NCBI GenBank assembly: GCA_000432155.1
Contig: FR888489.1
Span: forward strand, 37,060 to 101,059
DNA length: 64,000 nucleotides
Direction: 5' to 3'
From: Eubacterium sp. CAG:274
GTDB taxonomy: Bacteria > Bacillota > Clostridia > Lachnospirales > CAG-274
Positions 41,685-50,725 of this stretch are shown in pieces. A program made the translations under genes and the position numbers. How positions within the stretch are numbered: position 1 is the first letter of the stretch; the number at the start of each line of letters is the position of its first letter. The notes below the pieces were generated by a model. It ran no database searches, was not told the origin of the DNA, and worked only from the letters and a program-made list of their open reading frames with translations.

Positions 41685-42188
41685 ATGTTTGATATAAATG
41701 ACAATATAATGTATGGAAATGTTGGAGTATGTCGTATTGATGGCATTTTAAGTGGAGATAAAATAGGTATGAACCCCGACAAGAAGTATTACAAGTTATA
41801 TTCCTATGGAGAGAAAGAAGTAATATACACACCTATTGACACCAATGTTTTTATGAGAAAGATAATGACAAAGGAACAGATAAAAGAGCTTATACATAAA
41901 ATTCCCAATCTTGAAACTATTAAAATTCACAGTAAAAATATGAAAGTACAATCGGACTATTACAAGACATTTTTGAAAAATTGTGACAGCAAAAATATGT
42001 TAATGCTTATTAAAACCATATATGAAAAGAACTTAGATAGGAAAAAAGAGGGTAAAAAGGAGGGGACAATAGAAAATATATTTTTTAAGGAGGCACAGGA
42101 GAAACTTCATTTAGAAATAGCTATTGCCTTTGGTGTAGATATTGAGGAAGTGCCTAAAATAATAGAAGATGAACTTAAAAATATGTAA
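41685..42188 (+). CDS. CarD-family transcription regulator
   Basis: 167 residues. Start at ATG 41685, with AAGG about 10 bases upstream and the family-typical MFDIND opening; the ATG at 41676 is too close to that site. The N-terminal about 60 residues form a CarD/TRCF-type RNA-polymerase-interacting domain (NDNIMYGNVGVCRIDGI, YYKLYSYGEKEVIYTPID). The helical C-terminus carries a Lys-rich stretch (LDRKKEGKKEGTIEN). CarD proteins bind the polymerase beta subunit and stabilise open complexes at many promoters. Faces ftsZ. Confidence 0.88.
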   Translation: MFDINDNIMYGNVGVCRIDGILSGDKIGMNPDKKYYKLYSYGEKEVIYTPIDTNVFMRKIMTKEQIKELIHKIPNLETIKIHSKNMKVQSDYYKTFLKNCDSKNMLMLIKTIYEKNLDRKKEGKKEGTIENIFFKEAQEKLHLEIAIAFGVDIEEVPKIIEDELKNM

Positions 42189-42221
42189 GTCGTAACAAAT
42201 TAAATTTGTTAAATTATAAAA

Positions 42222-42255
42222 AAATCTGAGGATAACAGTATATCCTCAGATTTTT
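42222..42255. terminator. Bidirectional terminator between carD and ftsZ
   Basis: 13-bp perfect stem AAATCTGAGGATA / TATCCTCAGATTT with A/T runs on both sides. Confidence 0.9.
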
Positions 42256-42274
42256 ATTTATATACCCGATTAAA

Positions 42275-43399
42275 TTATCTCTTTCTAATGAAAGTTGGAA
42301 TAGCAAGGTCAGAATCTGAATCATCTGAAACAGGTGTATAAACCTGAGTAAAGCTACTTGGGAATGCTCTATTTGGAGCTTTTGTAGCAGGTCTAACAGT
42401 TTCTTCCTTAGCTGTTTCCTTTGCAGGAGCTGGCTGTTCAATCTTATTAGCATCATTGCTTTCGTCAAGACCAGTAGCAATAACAGTAACGATAACTTCG
42501 TCTTCAAGGGTATCATCGTAAACTGTACCAAAGATAAGTTCAGCATCTGGGTCAAGAGCTTCGCCAATAATATTAGCAGCATTGTTTACATCGAAAAGAC
42601 CGAGGTTTCTGCTACCTGTAAAGTTAACGATTACAGCCTTAGCACCATCAATAGAAGTTTCGATTAATGGAGAGTTAATAGCAGTTCTAGCAGCTTCTTC
42701 AACATCAGTAGAACGACCAATACCGAAGTGAGCAAGACCCTGGTCACGCATAACTGTACAAATATCAGCAAAGTCAACATTAATATCGCCGGCCTTAGTA
42801 ATAAGGTCAGAAATACCAGTAACACCCTGATAAAGAACGCTATCAGCAAGTTCGAAAGCCTGTGGAACAGAAATATTCTTGTCTGCTGACTGTAAAAGCT
42901 TCTGGTTAGGAATAACGATGATTGTATCAACATGTTCTCTTAACTTTTCGATACCTTCAAGGGCAAAGTTCATTCTCTTCTTTCTTTCGAAGTCGAAAGG
43001 CTTAGTAACAACAGCTACTGTAAGAATACCCATTTCCTTAGCCATTTTTGCAATAACAGGAGAAGCACCAGTACCTGTACCACCACCCATACCAGCAGTG
43101 ATGAATACCATATCAGCACCTTCAAGTGCGTCAGTAATATCAGCAGAATTTTCTTCAGCTGCCTTTGCACCTACTTCAGGACGAGCACCAGCACCAAGAC
43201 CTCTAGTAAGTTTTGCACCTATAGCGATTTTCTTTGTTGCGTTTGATTTGTTTAAGGCTGCCTGATCTGTATTTACGGCAATGTATTCTACATCAGTATT
43301 TGATGCAATCATTCTATCAACGGCATTACATCCGCCACCACCTACACCAATTACAACAATCTTTGCAACATCTTTTAATTCGTTTACAATTTCAATCAC
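42275..43399 (-). CDS. ftsZ: Cell division protein FtsZ
   Basis: 374-residue tubulin-like GTPase that forms the division ring. GTP-binding features: [13 protein letters not shown] (residues 18-30), the signature [12 protein letters not shown] (about 103-114) and the synergy-loop [11 protein letters not shown] (about 206). A variable linker of about 50 residues is followed by the C-terminal peptide [13 protein letters not shown], which binds FtsA/SepF-type partners. GGAGGATAATGTT before the ATG. ftsQ/divIB lies upstream on the same strand but 300 bases away. Confidence 0.98.
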   Translation of the reverse strand: MIEIVNELKDVAKIVVIGVGGGGCNAVDRMIASNTDVEYIAVNTDQAALNKSNATKKIAIGAKLTRGLGAGARPEVGAKAAEENSADITDALEGADMVFITAGMGGGTGTGASPVIAKMAKEMGILTVAVVTKPFDFERKKRMNFALEGIEKLREHVDTIIVIPNQKLLQSADKNISVPQAFELADSVLYQGVTGISDLITKAGDINVDFADICTVMRDQGLAHFGIGRSTDVEEAARTAINSPLIETSIDGAKAVIVNFTGSRNLGLFDVNNAANIIGEALDPDAELIFGTVYDDTLEDEVIVTVIATGLDESNDANKIEQPAPAKETAKEETVRPATKAPNRAFPSSFTQVYTPVSDDSDSDLAIPTFIRKR

Positions 43400-43488
43400 A
43401 ACATTATCCTCCTATATATGAATAAACATCAAGTCGTTCATTATAATAAACCGTTTATAACCTCCCAGTCATAAACCTACCTATTATT

Positions 43489-43517
43489 ATTTTAATTGCT
43501 TTTAGGCAATATTGCAA
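43489..43517 (-). promoter_or_regulatory. Candidate promoter of ftsZ
   Basis: Minus strand TTGCAA (43512-43517), 17-bp spacer, TAAAAT (43489-43494), in the 300-base ftsQ-ftsZ gap. The rest of the gap (43520-43700) is AT-rich with no gene seen. Confidence 0.5.
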
Positions 43518-43702
43518 GCATATTTTCTATAAAAATAAAATTTTGGTTAATTTATCATATTTTCTTAATATTTCCATACAAATTTATATTATAAATTAAT
43601 GTATAAATGGTTAAAAATATTTTTTGTTGGTTATATTTTATTTATAAGTTCTTAATGATAAATAAAATAATTTTACTTTTAGTTGCAAGCATTTATGCCA
43701 TT

Positions 43703-44410
43703 TTAATTAATATATGTGCAAGTTGGGTTGCCACCTGTTAAATTAAGTACACCGGCATAGGAAGTATCTAACTGCTTTAAAACTTCGTTTAATGTAAGCA
43801 ATTTTTTGTTTGCGTCATCAAAGCTACCAAACTCTACATCAATTTTTCCTACATAAAAGTGTATATCATTTTCATCAGAAACATCAACTTGTACAATAGT
43901 ATTTAAAAGCTGGTCCTTTTCAAAAAGTTTAGAAAGCTGTACTACTGTGTCAAAAGCACTTGGGTTATCTACCTGTAAAACTTCTCCCAATGTAAACTGG
44001 TTAAATTTAAGACCCTCTACAACAGGTAACTGCTTTTTAAATGTCTTTTGTGTATCCAGTATTCTTCCGTAGTCATTAATATAAAGATATGAACCCATAT
44101 AAGGCACATAGGCTCTTAACTTATATTCCTTAATATTTACAGTTATTGTTGACGGAAGTTTTCTGTGAATACTAACCTCCTCAACATAGTTGTTGGACTT
44201 AATATTTTTTAATGCTTTTGTTTTATTAAAGGCGAAAATATTATTCCCAACCTTTGTATTTAACATACTTTCAATTTGTTCTTTTGATAAATTTTCATTG
44301 CCACTTATTTCTATTGACTTTATATTGAACACAGGCAAAGTAAAAAATGTAAGCCATAGTGCTAAAGCTACAATACCTATAAATGCAACAAAAAATAATT
44401 TTCTATGCAC
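43703..44410 (-). CDS. FtsQ/DivIB-type division protein
   Basis: 235 residues from GTG at 44410 (AGGTGAT just upstream; a TTG at 44425 is the alternative). Short cytoplasmic N-terminus, one membrane segment (about residues 5-28), then a POTRA domain (VFNIKSIEISGNENLSKEQI, to about 100) and a beta domain. DivIB/FtsQ links early and late divisome proteins at the septum. The cytoplasmic tail is very short for the family. The position before ftsZ matches the usual division gene order, with ftsA missing. Confidence 0.88.
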   Translation of the reverse strand: MHRKLFFVAFIGIVALALWLTFFTLPVFNIKSIEISGNENLSKEQIESMLNTKVGNNIFAFNKTKALKNIKSNNYVEEVSIHRKLPSTITVNIKEYKLRAYVPYMGSYLYINDYGRILDTQKTFKKQLPVVEGLKFNQFTLGEVLQVDNPSAFDTVVQLSKLFEKDQLLNTIVQVDVSDENDIHFYVGKIDVEFGSFDDANKKLLTLNEVLKQLDTSYAGVLNLTGGNPTCTYIN

Positions 44411-44469
44411 GCTATCACCTACCAAAAATATATAGTAATATTAAAATTGTTTATTGTCAACTGCATAGG

Positions 44470-45030
44470 CTATTTCATAACCCTGCAATTTTCAAGAGAT
44501 ACTTCTTTTTCCTCAACATCTAAACCCTCAAGGGCATATTCAGTTGTGCTTTCAATACCAAAAAGACCACAAAGCCCCTTTATGTAGGTATATCCCAAGT
44601 TGTAGTTGCCCAAATATCCACCACAGGTTGTGATGTATGTCAATTCTTTGCACCTACAAAGACCTTTTTCTACACCGTTTTCGTCATAGGCAAATGTAAT
44701 ACCACATACGCAAATATGCTCAAAAAATACCTTTAAAAGTGATGGGAAACTTAAATCCCAATAAGGTGCAGAAATAACAATGTAGTTTGCACGCCTAAAT
44801 CTGTCAGCAAAATCAAATATCGGGTCATTGAGAGAACCGGATTTTAAAAGTCTATCTCTCTTTTCAATATCTTCTTTCTTCAAAGGCTGTAGTTTTTGTA
44901 ATGAAAGGTCTATTTCTACAACTTCCAAATTTTCTTCGGGTTTATACTTTTCCAAAAATTCTTTTGTAAGTTTGTAAGTCCTTGAATTTTCCTTGCCACT
45001 AATACAGCAATTAATCCACAATAATTCCAT
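44470..45030 (-). CDS. Flavodoxin-fold NAD(P)H-dependent oxidoreductase
   Basis: 186 residues from ATG at 45030 (TTAGGAGGTTG upstream; the frame before it has no site). Flavodoxin-like fold of the AzoR/NQO2 family: NCCISGKENSRTYKLTKEFL at the start, YIVISAPYWDLSFPSLLKVF (about 88-107) for flavin contact and TTCGGYLG (about 137). Likely reduces quinones, azo compounds or similar. Monocistronic, separate from ftsQ. Confidence 0.85.
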   Translation of the reverse strand: MELLWINCCISGKENSRTYKLTKEFLEKYKPEENLEVVEIDLSLQKLQPLKKEDIEKRDRLLKSGSLNDPIFDFADRFRRANYIVISAPYWDLSFPSLLKVFFEHICVCGITFAYDENGVEKGLCRCKELTYITTCGGYLGNYNLGYTYIKGLCGLFGIESTTEYALEGLDVEEKEVSLENCRVMK

Positions 45031-45136
45031 AAAAAACAACCTCCTAAAAAAATATAGTAATATAATACCACGAAAAACAAAAAATCGCCACAATTTTGTG
45101 ACGACTTTTTATAATGTTTATAATGATTGTTTATAT

Positions 45137-45931
45137 TTAGCCTAAAAGCATTCTGTCGTTATCCATTTCCTCGCCACTTGCTCTTTCGAACATCTTGAGA
45201 AGGTCAGAAACTTCCATATTCTGCTTTTCTTCCTTAGAAAGGTCTAAAATAATATTACCGTTGTGCAACATAATAAGACGATTACCAATTCTTAAAGCGT
45301 CTTTCATATTGTGAGTAACCATCATAGCAGTAAGTTTTTCTTCCTCTACGATTTTTACTGTTAAATCAAGAACCTTTGCTGCTGTCTTAGGGTCAAGGGC
45401 AGCTGTATGCTCGTCTAAAAGAAGAAGTTTAGGCTGGTGGAAAGATGCCATAAGAAGTGTAAGTGCCTGTCTTTGACCACCAGAAAGGAAACGAGTTTTG
45501 TCTTTAAGTCTATGTTCAAGACCTAAATCAAGTTGAGATAAAAGTTCTCTGTAAAGACCTCTTTCTCTTTCTGTAATACCCCAACGGAGGGTACGCTTTT
45601 TGCCTCGTCTGTAGGCAATAGCAAGGTTTTGTTCAATAGACATATCAGAGGCTGTACCCATTCTTGTGTCCTGAAAAACTCTACCGATGTGCTTTGCTCT
45701 CTTAAATTCTGGTTCAGCAGTTACATCATCGCCGTCAATAAAGATTTTACCAGAAGTAACAGGGAATGTACCGGCTACAGAGTTTAAAAGTGTAGACTTA
45801 CCAGCACCGTTACCACCAATAATTGTTATAAAATCTCCGTCATTTACTTCAAGGTTTACACCTTTTAAAATGTGTTTTTCGTTTACTGTACCTATTTCAA
45901 AAAACTTATGTATATTTTCAAGTTTAAGCAT
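45137..45931 (-). CDS. TrpZ-like ABC transporter ATP-binding protein
   Basis: 264 residues from ATG at 45931 with GGGAGGCAGC upstream. Walker A GGNGAGKST (about 38-46), signature LSGGQRQALTLLMA (about 142) and the subfamily-typical Walker B LLLLDEHTAALD, switch His VTHNMKDAL. This ATPase subtype accompanies permeases and PF04392 binding proteins, some of which import tryptophan or tyrosine. It overlaps the permease gene by 8 bases. Confidence 0.9.
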   Translation of the reverse strand: MLKLENIHKFFEIGTVNEKHILKGVNLEVNDGDFITIIGGNGAGKSTLLNSVAGTFPVTSGKIFIDGDDVTAEPEFKRAKHIGRVFQDTRMGTASDMSIEQNLAIAYRRGKKRTLRWGITERERGLYRELLSQLDLGLEHRLKDKTRFLSGGQRQALTLLMASFHQPKLLLLDEHTAALDPKTAAKVLDLTVKIVEEEKLTAMMVTHNMKDALRIGNRLIMLHNGNIILDLSKEEKQNMEVSDLLKMFERASGEEMDNDRMLLG

Positions 45932-46844
45932 TTTCGCTGCCTCCCTTTTTAATAGAATTTTTAAGGTTCTTTGTAAAGATATTTCTGATTGCAGGGAAAC
46001 ATAATGCAATAGCAAGAAGAACTGAACTTATAAGTTTTAAGTCGTTTGAGCTTAAACCAAGCCATAAAACCAAAGCTATAATAATTCTATAAAGTATTGA
46101 ACCTAAAGCAACAGCTATAAGGGAATGTAAAAGGTTTCTGTGACCAAAAACAACTTCGCCAATGATTACTGATGCAAGACCAATAACGATTGTACCTGTA
46201 CCCATACTAATATCGGCAAAACCGTTGAACTGGGCAACAAGAGAAGATGAAACTGCAATAAGACCGTTACCAAGCATAATACCGAAAATAAGAGTATTGT
46301 CAGTGTTTACGCCCTGTGCTCTAATCATATTTTTGTTATCGCCTGTAGCACGAAGTGAGAAACCAAGCTCTGTGTTAAAGAATATCCATAAAATGAAGAT
46401 TACAAAAACAGTAAGAACAAGACCAGCAACAATGGCTGCTACATTTTTAGTAAGACCAACATCTTCTAAAAGTGAAATAATTGTAGTCTGCTTTAAAAGA
46501 GGTATATTTGACTGACCCATAACCCTGAGGTTTACAGACCAAAGGGCTGTCATTGTAAGAATACCAGAAAGCAAAGCAGGAATTTTGAGCTTAGTATGTA
46601 ATAAACCAGTAACAAGACCGGCTAAAAGACCGGCTAAAAAAGAAACGATAGTTGATGTGAAAGGGTCCCAACCTAATGTAACAAGTTTACAAGTTACAGC
46701 TGCACCTAAAGTGAAACAACCTTCAGCTGTTAAGTCAGCAATATCAAGTATTCTGTATGTAATATATACGCCGATTGCCATTACTGCCCATAATAAACCT
46801 TGAGCAAAAGCACCTGGCATAAGACCCAATAAACTTAAAATCAT
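45924..46844 (-). CDS. TrpY-like ABC transporter permease
   Basis: 306 residues, about eight or nine membrane segments, of the branched-chain amino acid (BPD_transp_2) permease class. GLLWAVMAIGVYITYRILD opens the first segments; GDNKNMIRAQGVNTD (about 172-186) is the conserved cytoplasmic loop that contacts the ATPase. Partner of the ATPase encoded downstream and of the binding protein encoded upstream across a hairpin. Confidence 0.92.
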   Translation of the reverse strand: MILSLLGLMPGAFAQGLLWAVMAIGVYITYRILDIADLTAEGCFTLGAAVTCKLVTLGWDPFTSTIVSFLAGLLAGLVTGLLHTKLKIPALLSGILTMTALWSVNLRVMGQSNIPLLKQTTIISLLEDVGLTKNVAAIVAGLVLTVFVIFILWIFFNTELGFSLRATGDNKNMIRAQGVNTDNTLIFGIMLGNGLIAVSSSLVAQFNGFADISMGTGTIVIGLASVIIGEVVFGHRNLLHSLIAVALGSILYRIIIALVLWLGLSSNDLKLISSVLLAIALCFPAIRNIFTKNLKNSIKKGGSENA

Positions 46845-46875
46845 ATTAATTCTCCTTACAGTAAAAATAAAATAT

Positions 46876-46901
46876 AAAGGGGCAGAGATTTCCGCCCCTT
46901 T
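46876..46901 (-). terminator. Hairpin between binding protein and permease genes
   Basis: AAAGGGGC / GCCCCTTT stem; on the minus strand it is followed by an interrupted T-rich run, so it is a partial terminator or mRNA-stabilising stem lowering permease and ATPase expression. Confidence 0.65.
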
Positions 46902-46946
46902 ACAAAATTAAAAATTAGATTAACTGCAATAAAAGTAAATATTGCA

Positions 46947-47951
46947 TTATTCTTCAATCATTTTAGCCTTTGAGGCAACATCATCAGGAATAGTAATACC
47001 CATTTCAGTAGCAACCTTCTTGTTTACAACAAGCTGAGGATTTTCTGTGTACTGAATTGGCATTGTCTTAATGTCCTTACCACCGAAAATGTCAATAGCC
47101 ATTTTACCAGTAAGTTTACCAAGTTCTGTATAGTCAATAGCAACAGAAGCAAGTCCGCCACCCTTAACCATACCTTCTTCACCAACGATTACTGGAAGTC
47201 CCTTAGGATTAGTAATACTTGTTAAAAGAGGCATTGAAGATGCAAGGACATTGTCAGTAGGAATATAAACTGCGTCATATCTGCCAATCATAGATTCTGC
47301 AACCTGAGCAACATCATTTGTGTTAGAAACAGTTTCTTCCTTTGATTCAATACCAAGTTTGTCAGCTGCTTCCTTAGCCATTTTAGCCTGAAGAACTGAG
47401 TTCTGTTCACCTGAGCAGTACATAATAGCAATCTTTTTAGCATCTGGAACAAGCTGTTTTAAAAGAGCAATCTGGTCTGAAACAGGGTTAATATCTGAAG
47501 TACCAGAAACATTTGTGTTAGGTGCTTCGTTAGACTCTACTAAGTCAGATTCAGCAGGGTCAGTAACGGCTGTAACAAGAATAGGAATATCCTTTGTTTC
47601 AGCTGCCATAGACTGAGCTGCAGGAGTAGCAATAGCTAAAACTAAGTCCTTTCTGTCAGTAACGAATTTCTGAGAAATAGTTTTAAGATTTGACTGGTCA
47701 GCCTGTGCATTCTGAACATCAATCTTTACATTTTCGCCGTCTACATAGCCACCCTCTTTTAAGGCTTCAATAAATCCTTCTCTTGCTGCATCAAGGGCAG
47801 GGTGCTCTGTGTACTGAATTACACCGATGTTGTAAGTCTTATCTGATTTTGCACCGTCTGTAGATGCAGTAGATGAAGATGCACTGCCACAACCAGCAAG
47901 CATTACTGTTGATAAAGCAAGTGCTATAAATGTTGATAAAAATCTTTTCAT
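46947..47951 (-). CDS. TrpX-like ABC transporter substrate-binding lipoprotein
   Basis: 334 residues from ATG at 47951 (AAAGGAGGATTCC upstream). Signal peptide with lipobox LAGC (residues 18-21), a Ser/Thr/Asp linker, then the ABC_sub_bind (PF04392) fold: IGVIQYTEHPALDAAREGF, LAIATPAAQSMAAET, VTAVTDPAESDLV. Members bind aromatic amino acids in streptococci; the ligand here is unproven. No T-box leader is seen upstream. Confidence 0.92.
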   Translation of the reverse strand: MKRFLSTFIALALSTVMLAGCGSASSSTASTDGAKSDKTYNIGVIQYTEHPALDAAREGFIEALKEGGYVDGENVKIDVQNAQADQSNLKTISQKFVTDRKDLVLAIATPAAQSMAAETKDIPILVTAVTDPAESDLVESNEAPNTNVSGTSDINPVSDQIALLKQLVPDAKKIAIMYCSGEQNSVLQAKMAKEAADKLGIESKEETVSNTNDVAQVAESMIGRYDAVYIPTDNVLASSMPLLTSITNPKGLPVIVGEEGMVKGGGLASVAIDYTELGKLTGKMAIDIFGGKDIKTMPIQYTENPQLVVNKKVATEMGITIPDDVASKAKMIEE

Positions 47952-47998
47952 ATAATGGAATCCTCCTTTTTGTAAACAATGCACAATGTATACTATAT

Positions 47999-48027
47999 AT
48001 TTTAAAGTATATAAGCCTAATTGTCAA
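47999..48027 (-). promoter_or_regulatory. Promoter of the TrpXYZ-like operon
   Basis: Minus strand TTGACA (48022-48027), 17-bp spacer, TAAAAT (47999-48004). Confidence 0.75.
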
Positions 48028-48188
48028 TAAAAATAAGAAAATTAAAAGGCAAATAACAGCCCTAAGGGACAGTATACATAAAATAATTATTGTATAATTA
48101 TGCAATAAGTAAAAATTATCCAAATTTGCAACAAAATAGGGGATAATCTAAAAGAAAATCCCCAATTATGTATAGATTTATTTAAAAA

Positions 48189-48980
48189 TTACTGCATATT
48201 TTCAAATTCGTCTTTGTGATAAAGGTTTTCGTGAATAATCTTTATTGCTCTTTCAAGGTCATCAGCCTCAATCTGTCCAGGGGCAGACGCCTTTCTTGCA
48301 CAACCAAATGTTACACAGCTACCAAAGATTTCGCCACAAACACGACTTACAATACCTCTGCCCTCCATACTCATTGTAATAATAGGTACATCAGGGTATT
48401 TCTGATGAATAGTGTCTGTAACATCAAGAAGTTCTAAAACATCTCTGTTTGAGTTTGGCATAACAGCAATTTTAGGAATATCAGCATCAATGTCAATCAT
48501 TTTTTCCATTCTTCTGATAAGTTCTTCCTTTGCTGGAGTTTTTTCAAAGTCGTGGTTAGAAACCACAACAGTAATGCCGGCATCTTTTGCGTGCTTAATA
48601 AGAGGAATAAGAGCATCGTCGCCTACTTCAAGCTCGTAGTCAACAAGGTCAACAAGACCACTCTGAATAGCAGTTTCGTATACTCTTGTGTACTCCTCAA
48701 TAGTACATTCCTGAACGCCACCTTCTTCAACTCGTCTGAAAGTTAAAAGGAGAGGTATTCTGTCAAGAAGTTTTCTAACCTGCTTGAGCATTTCAATTAA
48801 GTTTTCTGACTGAAGAACATCATCATACCAGTCTACACGCCATTCAACAATATCTGGCTTTAAAGATGCAATAGTCATAGTCTGAGATACAATTTCGTAC
48901 TGAGTATGTCCAACAATAGGTAAACAAACCTTTGGCATACCTGTGCCGATTTCCAAATCTCTTATAGTAATGGGAACCAT
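48189..48980 (-). CDS. aroD: 3-dehydroquinate dehydratase, type I
   Basis: 263 residues. Type I (Schiff-base) enzyme of the shikimate pathway: EWRVDWYDD (substrate Glu/Arg, about 46-54), the catalytic His in VVSNHDFEKTP (about 147) and Lys in IPKIAVMPN (about 174), and GCARKASAPGQI near the end. It dehydrates 3-dehydroquinate to 3-dehydroshikimate. No other aromatic amino acid gene is adjacent, though the neighbouring importer may also concern aromatic amino acids. GGAGGTAGATT before the ATG. Confidence 0.96.
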   Translation of the reverse strand: MVPITIRDLEIGTGMPKVCLPIVGHTQYEIVSQTMTIASLKPDIVEWRVDWYDDVLQSENLIEMLKQVRKLLDRIPLLLTFRRVEEGGVQECTIEEYTRVYETAIQSGLVDLVDYELEVGDDALIPLIKHAKDAGITVVVSNHDFEKTPAKEELIRRMEKMIDIDADIPKIAVMPNSNRDVLELLDVTDTIHQKYPDVPIITMSMEGRGIVSRVCGEIFGSCVTFGCARKASAPGQIEADDLERAIKIIHENLYHKDEFENMQ

Positions 48981-49015
48981 AATCTACCTCCTGAAAAATT
49001 GTTTTGTTACTAAAA

Positions 49016-49043
49016 ATTATACCATAGTTGATGAATAAGTCAA
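49016..49043 (-). promoter_or_regulatory. Promoter of aroD
   Basis: Minus strand TTGACT (49038-49043), 16-bp spacer, TATAAT (49016-49021). Confidence 0.75.
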
Positions 49044-49070
49044 ATATTTATTCATTTTCACTCAGCTTTT

Positions 49071-49139
49071 TCAGAACAAATTAACTTTGTTAATTTGCGA
49101 CTTAACAAGTTAAGCCGTCGGATTTATCTTTCCGATTCA
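49071..49139 (-). repeat. Single unit of the three-hairpin repeat, minus strand
   Basis: Read leftward: TGAATCGGAAAGATAAAT-CCGA, then a GGCTTAACTTGTTAAGTC hairpin, then CAAATTAACAAAGTTAATTTG, ending TTCTGA. It starts two bases after the T-run of the terminator at 49142-49170 and points the same way as the glnQ-like gene that terminator serves. Confidence 0.85.
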
Positions 49140-49141
49140 CT

Positions 49142-49170
49142 AAAAAATCTCCGTAAAAACTTACGGAGAT
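49142..49170 (-). terminator. Terminator of the polar amino acid ABC operon
   Basis: Minus strand ATCTCCGTAA-GTTT-TTACGGAGAT then TTTTTT. Confidence 0.92.
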
Positions 49171-49175
49171 AAAAA

Positions 49176-49916
49176 TTATAAAACCTTATTTAAAAATTCT
49201 TTTAATCTTGAACTCTTTGGATTTTCAAAGAATTCATTTGGTTCATTTTCTTCAATTATTGAACCCTTTTCCATAAATATAACTCTTGTACCTACTTCAC
49301 GAGCAAAGCCCATTTCGTGAGTAACAACAACCATTGTCATATGACCCTTTGCAAGGTCCTTCATAACTTCCAATACTTCTCCAACCATTTCAGGGTCAAG
49401 GGCAGAAGTTGGTTCGTCAAAAAGCATAACATCAGGTTGCATACATAATGCTCTGACAATAGCTATTCTCTGTTTCTGACCACCTGAAAGCTGGTTTGGA
49501 TAAGAGTCTGCTCTGTCAGCAAGACCAACCTTTTCAAGAAGTTCCATAGCGTACTTTTTAGCTTCATCAGGAGATTTTTTCAAAATCTTTGTAGGAGCTA
49601 AAATAAGGTTGTCCATAATTGTCATATGTGGAAAGAGGTTAAACTGCTGGAAAACCATACCCATTTTCTGTCTATGAGTGTTGATATTTGTCTTAGGGTC
49701 TGTAATGTCTGTACCCTCAAAGAATATCTGACCATCTGTAGGTTCTTCAAGTAGGTTAAGACAGCGAAGAAAAGTGGATTTACCAGAACCAGATGGACCA
49801 ACAACAACTACTACCTCGCCATGGCGAATTTCAGCAGAAACATCGTTTAATGCCTTTGTGTTGCCAAATTGTTTTACCAAATGGTCAACCTTGATTAATG
49901 GATTATTATCTTTCAC
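49176..49916 (-). CDS. Polar amino acid ABC transporter ATP-binding protein
   Basis: 246 residues, GlnQ/PAAT class: Walker [10 protein letters not shown] (about 38-46), Q-loop [14 protein letters not shown], signature [15 protein letters not shown] (about 143-157), Walker [17 protein letters not shown], switch His VVTHEMGFA. Third gene of the importer operon, overlapping the permease by 11 bases. The transcript ends at 49142-49170. Confidence 0.95.
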   Translation of the reverse strand: MKDNNPLIKVDHLVKQFGNTKALNDVSAEIRHGEVVVVVGPSGSGKSTFLRCLNLLEEPTDGQIFFEGTDITDPKTNINTHRQKMGMVFQQFNLFPHMTIMDNLILAPTKILKKSPDEAKKYAMELLEKVGLADRADSYPNQLSGGQKQRIAIVRALCMQPDVMLFDEPTSALDPEMVGEVLEVMKDLAKGHMTMVVVTHEMGFAREVGTRVIFMEKGSIIEENEPNEFFENPKSSRLKEFLNKVL

Positions 49917-50637
49917 TAGACTGCAACCTCCTTTCCAAACGTCTTAAAAGTAATGTCAATATTGTAACAAGAATTAAATAGATTAAAGCTACTGCAATAA
50001 GTGGCATAAAGGCGTCATAAGTACGACTTCTAATAATATCGCCACCCTTTGTTAAGTCCTGAATAGCAACATAACCGGAAATTGAAGTATCCTTTAAAAG
50101 CATAATAGCTTCGTTGCCAAGGGCTGGGAGAATGTTCTTGAATGCCTGTGGAAGAATAATGTACCACATTGTAGCAATATAGCCAAAACCAAGACTTCTA
50201 CCTGCCTCGAACTGACCTTTGTCTACGCTGTTAAGACCACCTCTTACGATTTCGGCAACATATGCACCGGAATTGAGAGAGAAAGCAACTACAGCACAGA
50301 AAATCTTACTTACATCAGGACTAGCGAAGATTATGAAATAAATAATCATAAGCTGTACTACAACAGGAACACCACGAATAATTGTTAAATAAACATGGCA
50401 AATACCGTTGGCAACAGCAAGCAAGAATTGAAGTAAAGACTGAATAAAGTTACCAGCCTTATTTGTGTGGTTTTTGTCATAAGAATATCTTATAATGGCA
50501 ACAAGCACACCGATAATAACAGCAAAGATAAGGGCAAAAACAGTGATTTTAAGTGTGTTGCCCAAACCTGAAGTTATGTACTTCCATCTGTCATCTTTTA
50601 TAAAATTCAAATAAAATTTAGTCTGAAAATCTGACAT
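49906..50637 (-). CDS. Polar amino acid ABC transporter permease
   Basis: 243 residues. His/Glu/Gln/Arg-type permease with about five membrane segments; [17 protein letters not shown] opens the domain and [20 protein letters not shown] (about 143-162) is the EAA loop. [16 protein letters not shown] is typical of the class. It forms a homodimer with two copies of the ATPase. FKDDRW-like N-terminal extension lies before the first segment. GGAGGAAATATTTT precedes the ATG. Confidence 0.93.
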   Translation of the reverse strand: MSDFQTKFYLNFIKDDRWKYITSGLGNTLKITVFALIFAVIIGVLVAIIRYSYDKNHTNKAGNFIQSLLQFLLAVANGICHVYLTIIRGVPVVVQLMIIYFIIFASPDVSKIFCAVVAFSLNSGAYVAEIVRGGLNSVDKGQFEAGRSLGFGYIATMWYIILPQAFKNILPALGNEAIMLLKDTSISGYVAIQDLTKGGDIIRSRTYDAFMPLIAVALIYLILVTILTLLLRRLERRLQSSER

Positions 50638-50672
50638 AAAATATTTCCTCCGAAAATAAGGTACTTACCTTT

Positions 50673-50700
50673 AAAAAAGGTGTGGAAGTTCCACACCTTT
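50673..50700 (-). terminator. Intrinsic terminator between binding protein and permease genes
   Basis: Minus strand AAAGGTGTGG-AACTT-CCACACCTTT then six T in all. It should end most transcripts after the binding-protein gene, with some read-through into permease and ATPase. Confidence 0.8.
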
Positions 50701-50725
50701 GTAAGTCATAACCTTTGCAAATAAA

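Noticed and set aside
42664..43265. Frames antisense to and overlapping ftsZ
   Set aside because: Shadows of the conserved ftsZ coding sequence.
47952..48120. T-box or tryptophan riboswitch before the TrpX-like gene
   Set aside because: The leader is under 60 bases from the promoter to the start codon and has no T-box bulge sequence or terminator.
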